DNA of 64,000 bases from KBS-96 sp049585195 (GCA_049585195.1 JBAUZG010000312.1:1-64000); one strand, 5' to 3'; shown: positions 25,804-34,950, counted from the stretch's first letter. Program-made: numbers and translations. The notes: generated from the letters alone by a model not told the origin.

Positions 25804-26139
25804 CTATGTGGAGTTCTCGAGGCCGATGGCAATCAACAGCGCCGCATCCAATTGCTTGAGAGTGGCTGCCGACAGCGATCCGACAAAATTGGTGAGGGCT
25901 GATTTTGGAAGGCTTACCAGTTCATCGCAGTGAATGCTCGACTCTTTCTTCAAGCCCTCTTGGTAGCCCACCGGAACTTGTGTGCTGAGGCCATCACGTT
26001 GGGAGTATACGGGCGCGCAAATCAGGGAGGAGAACCGGGATTCAATTAGCGCCTGCCTGCTGACCAGTAAAAAGACGCGTTGCTTCCGCGGGTCTCGCGA
26101 TCCGGGTTTTCGTACCAGGTAGAGCTCGCCCCGCTTCAC
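25804..26139 (-). CDS. MazF/PemK-type toxin (endoribonuclease)
   Basis: 111 residues. MKRGELYLVRKPGSRDPRKQRVFLLVSRQALIESRFSSLICAPVYSQ matches the start of the PemK/MazF fold (GE-x-Y, R-x-V-L-L-V-S, I-x-A-P-V). SSIHCDELVSLPKSAL and FVGSLSAATLKQLDAALLIAIGL complete it. Family members cleave mRNA at short motifs. Its ATG overlaps the antitoxin stop by four bases, the usual antitoxin-first order. Confidence 0.87.
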   Translation of the reverse strand: MKRGELYLVRKPGSRDPRKQRVFLLVSRQALIESRFSSLICAPVYSQRDGLSTQVPVGYQEGLKKESSIHCDELVSLPKSALTNFVGSLSAATLKQLDAALLIAIGLENST

Positions 26140-26357
26140 GGCGCCTGTTGGTATTCGAGCGTGTCCTGTGCTTCACGGTTCAACCGTTCAGCGTTCCGGT
26201 TGATGATCTCGACATCCCGGCGGTCGCGTTCGTCTCTTTCGAGACGAGCCAAATAGGCCGTTGCAGCTCGCTCCAACAACGCGGAGCGGTTCTTATCCAG
26301 CCGGTCCAGGCGGCGGAGGAGTTCGGCGGGGAGCGTGACCGATGTCTTGACCCTCAC
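26136..26357 (-). CDS. Ribbon-helix-helix antitoxin
   Basis: 73 residues from GTG 26357. MRVKTSVTLPAELLRRLDRLDKNRSALLERAATAYLARLE is a ribbon-helix-helix DNA-binding domain. The charged tail (residues 42-73) is the likely toxin-neutralising part. A perfect TATAAT on the minus strand ends six bases before the GTG and lies in an inverted repeat that overlaps the GTG, so the pair is probably autoregulated and the mRNA leaderless. Confidence 0.85.
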   Translation of the reverse strand: MRVKTSVTLPAELLRRLDRLDKNRSALLERAATAYLARLERDERDRRDVEIINRNAERLNREAQDTLEYQQAP

Positions 26358-26375
26358 AAGATAATTATACTCTTG
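26357..26375 (-). promoter_or_regulatory. Toxin-antitoxin promoter and operator
   Basis: Inverted repeat CAAGA (26357-26361) / TCTTG (26371-26375) around a nine-base centre that contains the minus-strand TATAAT (26364-26369). The predicted start of transcription falls on the GTG itself. The -35 box is not clear. Confidence 0.55.
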
Positions 26376-26470
26376 AATAGCTTGACGAAAGGGCGGACCA
26401 TTTCCGGCCTTAGGTGCACCTTATGCGGCTCTGTCAAACTGGGATTACGGTGCAAATTACCGATCCGGCC

Positions 26471-27442
26471 ATGGCATTTCCCATTACTCGCTTGCGGCGG
26501 CTGCGGTCGACCGCTTCCATTCGGAGCCTGGTGAGGGAAACTCAGCTCGCTCCTTCGCAGTTCATTCTTCCGCTGTTTGTCTGTCCGGGTGAGGGCGTGC
26601 GCAAACCCATTTTGTCGATGCCGGAGCAGGCACAACTTTCGGTGGACAAACTGGTTCTGGAGTGCGAAGAATGCGCTCGTTTGGGACTTGGAGGAGTGAT
26701 CCTATTCGGCATTCCTCCCGACAAGGACGAGCTCGCTTCCGGTGCCTATGCCGAGAACGGCATTACACAAGTTGCTATTCGTGCCGTGAAAACTGCCGTT
26801 CCGAACCTGCTCGTGATGACCGATGTTTGCAATTGCGAATATACGAGCCATGGTCATTGCGGCTTTATCAAAGAGGGCGACGTCGATAACGACATCACAC
26901 TTGAGTGGCTCGCCAAGACGGCAGTTTCACATGCCCGGTCAGGCGCGGACATCGTGGCGCCGAGCGACATGATGGATGGCCGCGTTGGAGCCATTCGATC
27001 GGCCTTGGATGAGGCCGGATTTACAAAGACGCCGATTCTTTCCTACGCGGCGAAATATGCTTCCGTTTTTTACGGCCCTTTCCGCGAAGCCGCCGAATCG
27101 GCGCCGCAATTTGGAGACCGCCGTAGCTATCAAATGGATCCGGCGAATGCGCGGGAGGCCATGCGCGAGATCGAGCTCGATCTGGAAGAGGGCGCGGACA
27201 TCATCATGGTGAAACCCGCGCTCGCGTACTTGGATATCATTCGCGAAGCGCGCAGCCGGTTCGACGTGCCGTTAGGGGCCTATCAGGTGAGCGGAGAATT
27301 CAGCATGATTATGGCAGCCGCTGAAAGGGGATGGCTCGATCTCGAACGCACTATGTTCGAAACGCTCACTAGCATACGGCGCGCGGGCGCGGATTTCATT
27401 CTTACGTATTTCGCTAAGCCCGCCGCAAAAATTCTGGCTTAA
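26471..27442 (+). CDS. hemB: Delta-aminolevulinic acid dehydratase (porphobilinogen synthase)
   Basis: 323 residues from ATG 26471, chosen because HemB proteins begin just before RLRRLR; an upstream ATG (26423) or GTG would add 16-19 residues. The zinc-ligand cluster VCNCEYTSHGHCG has C120, C122 and C130, so this is a zinc-dependent type. The Schiff-base lysines are K195 (SYAAKYASVFYGPFR) and K248 (DIIMVKPALAYLD). It condenses two aminolevulinates into porphobilinogen in tetrapyrrole synthesis. SUMT, which acts later in the same pathway, is encoded 1 kb away on the other strand. Confidence 0.95.
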   Translation: MAFPITRLRRLRSTASIRSLVRETQLAPSQFILPLFVCPGEGVRKPILSMPEQAQLSVDKLVLECEECARLGLGGVILFGIPPDKDELASGAYAENGITQVAIRAVKTAVPNLLVMTDVCNCEYTSHGHCGFIKEGDVDNDITLEWLAKTAVSHARSGADIVAPSDMMDGRVGAIRSALDEAGFTKTPILSYAAKYASVFYGPFREAAESAPQFGDRRSYQMDPANAREAMREIELDLEEGADIIMVKPALAYLDIIREARSRFDVPLGAYQVSGEFSMIMAAAERGWLDLERTMFETLTSIRRAGADFILTYFAKPAAKILA

Positions 27443-27462
27443 ATCGCGGTAACGCTAAGCTG

Positions 27463-28386
27463 ATGCGTATGGCCCAAACGCCTTGGGGAGAATTGCCGAT
27501 CGCCGATGCTCACATTCACTTTTTCTCGCACCGTTTTTACAGCAGCCTTGCGGCGCAGAAGAAATTGAGTTCGGTAGCGGAACTGGCGCCGCTCCTGAAA
27601 TGGCAGCTTCCCGAAGAGTCGCCGCTTGGTTTGGCTCGAACGTGGGTGGCGGAACTGGACAAAGGCGGCGTTTCGAGAGCCGCTTTAATTGCGAGCGTCC
27701 CTGAGGACGAAGAGAGCGTGGAAGCGGCGGTTCAGGCTTTCCCTGAACGTTTTTTCGGATTTTTCATGCTCGACCCGCTGCGTCCTGGCGCACAGGAACG
27801 CGTCAAAGCGGCGTTTGAGCGCCGGGGTTTGCATTGCCTATGTCTGTTTCCGGCCATGCACGGCTACTCGATTGCCGATCCCAGGCTCATCTCGATTCTC
27901 GAGATCGCCGCCGACAATCGTGCCGCAGTCTTCGTCCATTGCGGCGCTCTTAGCGTGGGTGTTCGCAGCAAGCTGGGACTTCGAAGTCTTTTCGATATGC
28001 GTTACTCGAACCCTATCGATCTCCACCCGGTTGCTCTGCATTTTCCGCAGATCCGTTTCATCGTTCCCCATTTTGGCGCAGGCTACCTGCGGGAGGCGCT
28101 TATGCTTGCCGATCTTGCGCCAAACGTCTATCTCGACAGCTCGAGCAGCAATCGCTGGATGATTTACGATCCCGCGGGCCTGGATCTGAGAACGGTGTTC
28201 CGCAGAACTCTTGATGTAGTTGGGCCGGGGCGGATACTGTTTGGGTCCGATTCGAGCTTCTTTCCGCGCGGCTGGCACTCGACGATTTTCGATCAGCAAA
28301 CAAAAGCGCTTTACGAACTGGGGGTCGATGTGGCGGGAGCCAAGCAAATCTTGCACGATAATCTAATCAATCTGCTTAGGGCTTAG
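27463..28386 (+). CDS. Amidohydrolase family 2 protein
   Basis: 307 residues, a TIM-barrel metal hydrolase of the PF04909 type. Likely metal and catalytic residues are in ADAHIHFF (near residue 17), AVFVHCGAL, FIVPHFGAGYLREALMLADLAPNVYLDSS and RILFGSDSSFFPRGW. Such enzymes decarboxylate or hydrolyse ring compounds; no substrate can be assigned. It starts 20 bases after hemB, probably in one transcript, and overlaps the SUMT gene by 24 bases. Confidence 0.82.
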   Translation: MRMAQTPWGELPIADAHIHFFSHRFYSSLAAQKKLSSVAELAPLLKWQLPEESPLGLARTWVAELDKGGVSRAALIASVPEDEESVEAAVQAFPERFFGFFMLDPLRPGAQERVKAAFERRGLHCLCLFPAMHGYSIADPRLISILEIAADNRAAVFVHCGALSVGVRSKLGLRSLFDMRYSNPIDLHPVALHFPQIRFIVPHFGAGYLREALMLADLAPNVYLDSSSSNRWMIYDPAGLDLRTVFRRTLDVVGPGRILFGSDSSFFPRGWHSTIFDQQTKALYELGVDVAGAKQILHDNLINLLRA

Positions 28387-29127
28387 CCCAACTCTTCTCA
28401 ACGAAGAAAGCATGCTCCGCAACCGGACAACTTCGCCGATGACGAAGACGGCGGGACTTTTTACCGATATCTGTTCATCCGCCACCACACCCAGGGTGCT
28501 TACAAGGACGCGCTCGTCGGGCGATGCGCCACGTTCGACAAATGCAACCGGCTCGCGGCGGTCTCGTCCCGCTTCGATGAGATTTCTAGCGATCAAAGCG
28601 CGGTTCTTCACACCCATTAAGATAATCAAAGTGTCGATCTGGCTATAGCGCCGCCAGTCCTCATTCGAGCCATTGCCGCAGTGCCCGGTGATGACGGCGA
28701 AGCTTCGCGATAGCTTCCTGAACGTAAGCGGAATTCCTGCCAGTCCCGGAACCGCAATTGCGGAGGAGACGCCCGGAACAAGTTCCACATCGACGCCGTG
28801 CCTGATGGCGAGGGCCCACTCTTCGGCACCCCGGCCGAACACAAGCGGATCGCCGCCCTTGAGCCGCACGACGGATTTGCCAGCGCAAGCATGCTCGACG
28901 AGCAGATGAAATATGCTCTGCTGTACGGCCTGTTGCTCCCCTTCATGCTTTCCCACATAGAGCTGCTCGGCCGCGGGATTGACCAGTTCGAGAATTTCCT
29001 TGCTGACGAGCCGATCATAGAGGACAACATCGCATTGCCGGAGAACCCGCAGAGCCTTTACGGTTAGCAGATCAGGATCGCCCGGACCCGCTCCAACCAG
29101 ATAGATTTTGCCATGCGCCTTGTTCAT
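28363..29127 (-). CDS. cobA: Uroporphyrinogen-III C-methyltransferase (SUMT)
   Basis: 254 residues. Has the SUMT signatures GKIYLVGAGPGDPDLLTVKALRVL, VVLYDRLVS, VVRLKGGDPLVFGRGAEEW, VPGVSSAIAVPGLAGIPLTFR and ITGHCGNG. It transfers two methyl groups from SAM to uroporphyrinogen III, giving precorrin-2 for siroheme or cobalamin. It lacks the CysG dehydrogenase/chelatase domain. No other siroheme or cobalamin genes are in view. Confidence 0.92.
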   Translation of the reverse strand: MNKAHGKIYLVGAGPGDPDLLTVKALRVLRQCDVVLYDRLVSKEILELVNPAAEQLYVGKHEGEQQAVQQSIFHLLVEHACAGKSVVRLKGGDPLVFGRGAEEWALAIRHGVDVELVPGVSSAIAVPGLAGIPLTFRKLSRSFAVITGHCGNGSNEDWRRYSQIDTLIILMGVKNRALIARNLIEAGRDRREPVAFVERGASPDERVLVSTLGVVADEQISVKSPAVFVIGEVVRLRSMLSSLRRVGLSPKQID

Positions 29128-29209
29128 TTCAACGCCGATACGCGGACCTGACGATTCGTCGGGTACCTGCTTCTATTGTTAAACTCAGTCGAGCAAGGAG
29201 CCTTGCTAT

Positions 29210-29803
29210 ATGGATCTGACTACGCTCGGCTTCGCCATGGGATCAGCATGGCTTTCTGGAATTAACCTGTATGCAACGGTTGCGACGCTAGGCCTGCTCC
29301 AACGCTTTCACTTCGTGCAACTACCCGGGGAACTCAGCTATATAAGCCACCCGTGGGTGCTCATTACGGCTATTACCCTGTTTGTTGTCGAGTTCATCGC
29401 GGATAAAATACCGGCCATCGATTCCGCTTGGGATGTCGTTCACACGTTCATTCGAGTGCCGGCGGGAGCCATTCTCGCCGCGTCCGCTTTCGCTCATTTC
29501 GATCCGAAGATACGGTTGATGGCGCTGCTGATGGGCGGCACGATCGCGCTCAGTTCTCATGGCGCGAAAGCGGCTACGCGCCTGGCGGCAAATACTTCAC
29601 CTGAACCGTTTTCGAACATTCTATTGAGCCTGGGAGAAGATGCATTCGCTATCGGCGCGTCGATTGTGATGACGAAATTTCCGATCTTTATCGCCATTGT
29701 AGTCGTGATAGGGCTTTTGGTTTCGATCTTCCTTTTTGGGTTGATACGGCGGGCCTTTAGAAAGCTGTTTCGCCGCGACGCGCCGGCCCGCGCAGCGGCT
29801 TGA
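29210..29803 (+). CDS. DUF4126 membrane protein
   Basis: 197 residues with about five membrane segments. Features typical of DUF4126 are GSAWLSGINLYATVATLGLLQRF, ELSYISHPWVLITAITLFVVEFIADKIPAIDSAWDVVHTFIRVPAGAILAASAF and SSHGAKAATRLAANTSPEPFSNI. The function of the family is unknown. The C-terminus is Arg-rich and cytoplasmic. It is divergent from SUMT and followed by a family A repeat. Confidence 0.85.
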   Translation: MDLTTLGFAMGSAWLSGINLYATVATLGLLQRFHFVQLPGELSYISHPWVLITAITLFVVEFIADKIPAIDSAWDVVHTFIRVPAGAILAASAFAHFDPKIRLMALLMGGTIALSSHGAKAATRLAANTSPEPFSNILLSLGEDAFAIGASIVMTKFPIFIAIVVVIGLLVSIFLFGLIRRAFRKLFRRDAPARAAA

Positions 29804-29824
29804 GAGGGCATTACACTTCTGGCT

Positions 29825-29849
29825 CCGCTCCCTCGCGGTCGCGGCTCGG
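29825..29849 (+). repeat. Intergenic repeat family A, copy 1
   Basis: 25 bases beginning CCGCTCCCTCGCGGTCGCGG and ending CTCGG, between DUF4126 and GH27 (convergent stops). The whole unit is identical at 57279-57303 and differs by one base at 32730-32754. Confidence 0.75.
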
Positions 29850-29868
29850 CCCGGATCATCAACTTTTG

Positions 29869-31362
29869 TTATTGGAGCTTCAGAAGCACGGTTCCGTGTG
29901 CAGGTACGTTGGCTGTGTAGCCATCGGGTGTTACCGCCGCGTCCTTGTGCGCCCAAAGATCGCGGGCTTTCTCTGGAGTCTTCAGTTTCAGATCGTGCCA
30001 GGATACTTTTATGGTGTCCGGCTGCTCGTCCTTGTTAAAGAGAGCCAGAGCCGTAGCGTTGCCCTCCAACGGACGTGTCCAGATCTCAACCATGCCGTCG
30101 GTTTTGGCCAGTTGGGCAGGCTCGCCGCGCGGATCTTGGTCGATTGCAATCACGTCACGGTTCATCAAAATGGCTTTCGTAGCCTGGTTCATACTGCGAA
30201 TATCATTTCCCGCGAGCAGGGGAGCTCGAAGCATGGCCCAGAGTGACATATGTGTCCGGTACTCTTCGTCGCTCATACCTCCGTTTCCCACTTCAAGCAT
30301 GTCGGGATCGTTCCAGTGGCCGATTGTCGCGTAGGGAGCGATAGAGAGCTGCTTGAAAGCTATGCCCGACATCGACTTCCAGTTGTCGCTGATGTCGCCG
30401 GTGGTTCGCCAAAGGTTTCCGCTGACTTTCGCGCCCCAGTTCCAGACGTCTTCACGGCCATACTGGCAAAGACTGAAAACAATAGGCTGCCCCGTCGAGC
30501 GCAGTGCATCGCCCATCTTCTGATACACCGGTTGCATGTCTGTATCCGGATAGATGGCTCCTGCCGAACACCAGTCGTACTTCAGATAATCGAAGCCCCA
30601 TTTTGCGTACATCCTGGCATCCGCCTCTTCGTGTCCGAAACTGCCCTCGTATCCTCCGCACGTTTTAGGACCGGGAGAAGAGTAGAGACCGATCTTTAAA
30701 CCCTTCGAGTGAACATAGTCGGCCAAGGCTTTCATGTCCGGGAATTTTTTATTGGTGGTGATATTACCATCGGCATCGCGGCCCAGCTCCCAGCTGTCGT
30801 CGATGTTTACGTAGATGTAACCAGCGTCTTTCATGCCGCTAGAGATCATCGCATCGGCAATCTCGCGAACCGTTTTGTCATCGATTGTGGTGTGGAAGTG
30901 ATTCCAACTATTCCATCCCATGGGAGGGGTTCGTGCCAGACCGTTATCCGGAACGGCGTGCAGAGCCGGCAGAGGCAGCGGCTTGGGAGGCGCCATTGCT
31001 TCGAGCGTAGTTCGGCGCGCTTCGCCGTGGTTGTTCATGCGGCCGTCGGCCGACTTCGTATCAACGACCAGGTAATCGCCTTCGAGCGTACCGTCGAACA
31101 GTGTGTAGCGCCGGCCGCGTCCGGCCAGAAAATGAAACTTGTTTCCATTCACCGTCCCTTCCCTGATATCCATTTGACGGTAGTTGTAACTGACGTTTCC
31201 CGTAAGTGTGTTGCCCTGCTGTTTCAGGTTCAGAAACTGGTCGTGCGTCGTGCCGTCGGGGTTTGGGGTACTCAGAAGCCAAACTCCCGAAATGTTGGTC
31301 TGGGCGAAAGCGGTTAGCGCGGCGCAAAGAAGGGCAACTGGCAACAACCTGGCATGTTTCAT
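29869..31362 (-). CDS. GH27 alpha-galactosidase, secreted
   Basis: 497 residues from ATG 31362 (a GTG one codon earlier is also possible). The signal peptide is ARLLPVALLCAALTAFAQ. Residues 24-118 are an extra beta-rich domain (SGVWLLSTPNPDGTTHDQFLNLKQQGNTLTG), a type often seen in front of acidobacterial hydrolases. The GH27 barrel starts at LARTPPMGWNSWNHF. The nucleophile is D263 in LKYDWC and the acid/base is D323 in RTTGDISDNW. A C-terminal beta domain follows. It releases alpha-galactose (or alpha-N-acetylgalactosamine) from oligosaccharides and galactomannans in the periplasm. Confidence 0.92.
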   Translation of the reverse strand: MKHARLLPVALLCAALTAFAQTNISGVWLLSTPNPDGTTHDQFLNLKQQGNTLTGNVSYNYRQMDIREGTVNGNKFHFLAGRGRRYTLFDGTLEGDYLVVDTKSADGRMNNHGEARRTTLEAMAPPKPLPLPALHAVPDNGLARTPPMGWNSWNHFHTTIDDKTVREIADAMISSGMKDAGYIYVNIDDSWELGRDADGNITTNKKFPDMKALADYVHSKGLKIGLYSSPGPKTCGGYEGSFGHEEADARMYAKWGFDYLKYDWCSAGAIYPDTDMQPVYQKMGDALRSTGQPIVFSLCQYGREDVWNWGAKVSGNLWRTTGDISDNWKSMSGIAFKQLSIAPYATIGHWNDPDMLEVGNGGMSDEEYRTHMSLWAMLRAPLLAGNDIRSMNQATKAILMNRDVIAIDQDPRGEPAQLAKTDGMVEIWTRPLEGNATALALFNKDEQPDTIKVSWHDLKLKTPEKARDLWAHKDAAVTPDGYTANVPAHGTVLLKLQ

Positions 31363-31414
31363 CACGTATTAGATCCTATAACGCCCGTCTTCGGAACGGC
31401 GGCACGGAATTGCT

Positions 31415-32710
31415 ATGGTGAATTCCATGCTCTCCAGACGCGCATTCTCAGGCTTGGCGCTCGGAATAACAAGCGCCGGGCATCTCTTCGGCCGCCGGCC
31501 GGAAGAGGATGGCCTAAGCTCGACGCCTCCGGCGATTGCCGCGCTGAAGAGCCGAAAAACGGAAGCGCATCCGATTTCAATAACCGAACGCCGCGACCGG
31601 CTCGCACGTGCACGCGCGCTGATGAGCGAGAACAAAATCGACGCGCTATGCATGATTGGCGGCACGTCCCTCTTGTATTTCACAGGGATACGCTGGTGGA
31701 ACAGCGAAAGATTATTCACGTTTGTTTTGCCCCAAAAGGGCAAGCCGTTTTATGTCTCTCCCGCGTTTGAAGAGGACCGTGCGCGCGAACAGATCGCGCA
31801 GGCGCCCGAAGGAGACGAATCAAGAATCCTCACTTGGCAGGAGGACGAAGATCCGTACCGGCTGGTGGCTCGAGGCCTCGGCGATGCGGGGCTTGGAACA
31901 GGCCGCATCGGAATCGAGGAGCGCGTCACGTTCGTGTTTTCCGACGGTATTGCGAAAGCCTGCCCAAACGCTCAGATTGTCAGTGGAACTCCGGTCACGG
32001 CCGGATGCCGGATGATTAAGAGCACGGCCGAGATCGGCTTGATGCGTCTGGCTGCTCAGGTCACTCTTGCGGCATACGAAGCGGCGTGGAAGAGCCTGCA
32101 GCCGGGCATGACCCAGAATGAATTCGCGCAGCTTGTGGCTGCGGCGCATAGGCAGCTCGGATTTGACGGCGAGGCCAGCGTTCAGGTTGGACCCTATTCG
32201 GCACTGCCGCATGGATCGCTTGCTCCTCAGGTCATCCGCGAAGGGGCCGTACTTCTGATGGATGGCGGATGCAAAGTCGAAGGATACGAATCAGACATCA
32301 GCCGCACGTTTGTTCTCGGAAAGCCCAGCGAAAAGATGCAGCGCGTGTTTCAAACTGTGCACCGCGCGCAGGAAGCCGCTCTGAAAACAGCGCGGCCCGG
32401 AGTCGCTTGCGAAAAGGTGGATGCAGCAGCGCGAAAGGTGATTGCGGATTCAGGCTACGGAAGCGGCTACGCCCACTTCACCCATCGCGTCGGCCATGGA
32501 TTGGGAATGGACGGGCATGAATGGCCGTATCTCGTCCGCGGCGACACACGGCTATTGGAAGCAAATATGGTGTTCAGCGACGAGCCAGGCATTTACCTGC
32601 GCGGCGAATTCGGCGTCAGGCTCGAAGACGACATGCACATCATTGAAAATGGCGCGGAACTGTTTACCGCGCAGAGTCCCTCGTTGACGGAGCCGTTTGC
32701 TAGGGCTTAG
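31415..32710 (+). CDS. M24 family Xaa-Pro peptidase with Tat signal
   Basis: 431 residues. The start SRRAFSGLALGITSAG is a twin-arginine signal. Residues 55-190 are a creatinase-N domain and 200-425 the pita-bread domain. All five metal ligands are present: D283 and D294 (LLMDGGCKVEGYESDISRTFV), H361 (THRVGHGLGMDGHE), E390 (SDEPGIYL) and E404 (VRLEDDMHI). It is likely an exported proline dipeptidase or aminopeptidase P-like enzyme. It is divergent from the GH27 gene, with 52 bp between starts. Confidence 0.9.
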   Translation: MVNSMLSRRAFSGLALGITSAGHLFGRRPEEDGLSSTPPAIAALKSRKTEAHPISITERRDRLARARALMSENKIDALCMIGGTSLLYFTGIRWWNSERLFTFVLPQKGKPFYVSPAFEEDRAREQIAQAPEGDESRILTWQEDEDPYRLVARGLGDAGLGTGRIGIEERVTFVFSDGIAKACPNAQIVSGTPVTAGCRMIKSTAEIGLMRLAAQVTLAAYEAAWKSLQPGMTQNEFAQLVAAAHRQLGFDGEASVQVGPYSALPHGSLAPQVIREGAVLLMDGGCKVEGYESDISRTFVLGKPSEKMQRVFQTVHRAQEAALKTARPGVACEKVDAAARKVIADSGYGSGYAHFTHRVGHGLGMDGHEWPYLVRGDTRLLEANMVFSDEPGIYLRGEFGVRLEDDMHIIENGAELFTAQSPSLTEPFARA

Positions 32711-32729
32711 GAGCCGGGAAATTACAAGA

Positions 32730-32754
32730 CCGCTCCCTCGCGGTCGCGGCTTGG
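32730..32754 (+). repeat. Intergenic repeat family A, copy 2
   Basis: Same 25-base unit as at 29825, with one change (CTTGG for CTCGG). It lies between the M24 and DUF423 genes, only 16 bases before the DUF423 ATG. Confidence 0.75.
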
Positions 32755-32770
32755 TTACGATTATCAATTG

Positions 32771-33148
32771 ATGAACTGGGCTGCGGTTGCTGCGATCCTT
32801 CTCGCGTTGGCGGTCGCGCTGGGTGCGTTCGGCGCCCATGGTTTGCGCGCGAGGCTTGACGCGTCCGGGATGGCATCGGTCTATGAAAAGGCCGTTTTTT
32901 ACCACTTTATTCACGCTCTCGGCATGTTGCTCGTGTCCGTTCTCGCGAGAACCGGCGCACTGACTCCGGCGGCGCAAGATCGAGTGGCGTGGCTGCTGCT
33001 CGCGGGAATCGTTCTTTTTTCAGGAAGCCTTTACTTGCTGGCGCTCTCGGAAATAAAAATTCTTGGCGCGATCACTCCTTTAGGAGGTGTCGCGTTCATC
33101 GTAGGATGGGTCCTGCTGGCGATTGAATTGTCGCGGTCGCGCGGTTAG
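32771..33148 (+). CDS. DUF423 membrane protein
   Basis: 125 residues with four membrane helices. The family core is LALAVALGAFGAHGLRARLDASGMASVYEKAVFYHFIHALGMLLV and FSGSLYLLALSEIKILGAITPLGGVAFIVGWVLL. DUF423 (YgdD-like) proteins have no firm function. ATG 32771 was chosen over the TTG one codon earlier. The stop overlaps rsmG by four bases in convergent orientation. Confidence 0.88.
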   Translation: MNWAAVAAILLALAVALGAFGAHGLRARLDASGMASVYEKAVFYHFIHALGMLLVSVLARTGALTPAAQDRVAWLLLAGIVLFSGSLYLLALSEIKILGAITPLGGVAFIVGWVLLAIELSRSRG

Positions 33149-33798
33149 CGACTGCTCAAGGGCTCGTAGGAAAGCTCGACCATCGTCCGGCTTCCAAACT
33201 CCTCCGGCAATTCATATCTTTCGACGATGGTCATTCGAATACGCCTGGTCTTTGCTTCCTTCGAGGCTTCCGCCAATTCGCTTTCGACATCCGGCCCCTT
33301 GTACAGCAAGACTTTTACTCCCTTTTTCAAAGCGGGCGCAAGCAAGCTGATAATTTTGGAAATCGGAGCCATGGCACGCGCGGTCACAATGCCGGTGCGA
33401 TTCGCGCGCAGCCATTCCTCGACGCGAACAGCTTCCACTGTCACGTTTCCGAGCTGGAGGGTCTCGGCGGCGGACGCTACAAAGTTTGCTTTCTTTTGAA
33501 TCGACTCACAGAGTGTGAATGCAGTCGCGGGCAGCACGACCGAGAGTGGTAGGCCTGGGAAGCCTGCTCCCGTGCCTGCGTCGAGAACACTCGTGGCATC
33601 GGTGAAGAGGCGCCAGGGCCAAACGGAGTCACACACGTGTTTGATTGCCGCTTCTTTTTCGTCGACGATTCTGGTCAGGTTCATCACACGGTTGGCCTCG
33701 CGAACCAGTTCAAGGTGCCGCGCGCCAAGTACCGCCACTCGTTCTCTATTCGGCAAATCCTCCGGCAAATATTTCTTAAGCGCTTCCTCGAAGGACAC
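33145..33798 (-). CDS. rsmG: 16S rRNA (guanine527-N7)-methyltransferase RsmG
   Basis: 217 residues. The SAM-binding motif is VLDAGTGAGFPGLPLSVVLP, followed by ESIQKKANFV and VTARAMAPISKI. The N-terminal helices (NRVMNLTRIVDEKEAAIKHVCDSV) match the family. It methylates G527 in the 530 loop. The usual neighbours gidA/parA are not present. It is divergent from ychF with a 48-bp gap. Confidence 0.94.
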   Translation of the reverse strand: MSFEEALKKYLPEDLPNRERVAVLGARHLELVREANRVMNLTRIVDEKEAAIKHVCDSVWPWRLFTDATSVLDAGTGAGFPGLPLSVVLPATAFTLCESIQKKANFVASAAETLQLGNVTVEAVRVEEWLRANRTGIVTARAMAPISKIISLLAPALKKGVKVLLYKGPDVESELAEASKEAKTRRIRMTIVERYELPEEFGSRTMVELSYEPLSSR

Positions 33799-33846
33799 AC
33801 TTCATCTTGGCATCCGTTTTTTCCGCATAAGCGAATATGAAGGGGA

Positions 33847-34950
33847 ATGCTTACAGCTGGAATTGTCGGTCTTCCAAACGTCGGAAAGAGCACGCTGTTC
33901 AACGCTGTCACGCAAACTCGAAAGGCACTCGCTGCCAATTATCGCTTTTGCACGATTGAACCCAATACGGGAGTGGTAACGGTGCCCGACGATCGTCTGG
34001 ATGTGCTCGCGAAGATGAGTAATTCTGCAAAGATCGTTCCCGCTGTTTTCGAGTTCGTCGACATCGCGGGGCTTGTGAGAGGCGCCAGTAAGGGCGAGGG
34101 ATTAGGGAATCAATTCCTGGGACATATCCGCGAAGTCGACGCCATCATTCAGGTTGTCCGCTGCTTTGAAGATTCCAATATCGAGCACGTAATGGATTCG
34201 GTGGATCCGATCCGGGATATCGAGGTGGTGAACACCGAATTGGTGCTCGCGGATCTGGAATCGGTGGAAAAGCGGAAGGCTCGCGTGCAGAAAGCGGCGA
34301 AAAGCGGCGACAAGAAATCACTGGCCGAATTGGAGCTGCTGGAGAAACTGGAAGCGCATCTCAATCAGGGGAAGACGGCCGTGACGGCAGACCTCACACC
34401 GGAGGAGCGAATGGCCGTACGATTGTTTTTTCTGTTAACGGCGAAGCCGACGTTATTTGCGTGCAATGTGGCGGAAGAAGACCTGGCGCGAGCGGACGAC
34501 AACAGATTCGTCCGATCGGTGCGCGAATATGTTCAGGAGCATCACGACACGAGCGCCGTAGTGGTTTCAGCGGAGATCGAATCGGAGCTCGTAACGCTGT
34601 CTCCGGAGGAGAGAGCCGAGTATTTGCAAGGGCTCGGTGTGACGGAAACCGGAGTTGGCAATCTCATTCGCGAGGCGTATCATCTGCTCGGCCTCAGAAC
34701 TTACTTGACTACGGGGGAAAAGGAAACGCGCGCCTGGACGATTCACCAGGGCGAAAAGGCCCCGCAGGCGGCAGGCGTTATTCATTCGGATTTCGAGAAG
34801 AGCTTTATTTCTGCGGAAGTGATTAGCTATAGCGATCTGGTCGCGGCCGGGTCGTTCCCGCGCGCTCGCGAACTCGGCAAAATCCGGACTGAGGGCAAGG
34901 AGTACGTGGTGCAAGACGGCGACGTTATCGAATTCAAAACGTTTCTTTAG
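33847..34950 (+). CDS. ychF: Redox-regulated ATPase YchF (OLA1 family)
   Basis: 367 residues. G1 is GLPNVGKSTLFNAVTQ (residues 7-22), the switch I region is ANYRFCTIEPNTGVV, G3 is DIAGLVRGASKGEGLGNQFL, and a C-terminal TGS domain has RAWTIHQGEKAPQAAGVIHSDFEKSFISAEVISY. The NVGKS with a non-GTP-type G4 (LFACNVAEED) fits the ATP-preferring YchF branch. It binds the ribosome and is linked to stress responses in other bacteria. Confidence 0.95.
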   Translation: MLTAGIVGLPNVGKSTLFNAVTQTRKALAANYRFCTIEPNTGVVTVPDDRLDVLAKMSNSAKIVPAVFEFVDIAGLVRGASKGEGLGNQFLGHIREVDAIIQVVRCFEDSNIEHVMDSVDPIRDIEVVNTELVLADLESVEKRKARVQKAAKSGDKKSLAELELLEKLEAHLNQGKTAVTADLTPEERMAVRLFFLLTAKPTLFACNVAEEDLARADDNRFVRSVREYVQEHHDTSAVVVSAEIESELVTLSPEERAEYLQGLGVTETGVGNLIREAYHLLGLRTYLTTGEKETRAWTIHQGEKAPQAAGVIHSDFEKSFISAEVISYSDLVAAGSFPRARELGKIRTEGKEYVVQDGDVIEFKTFL

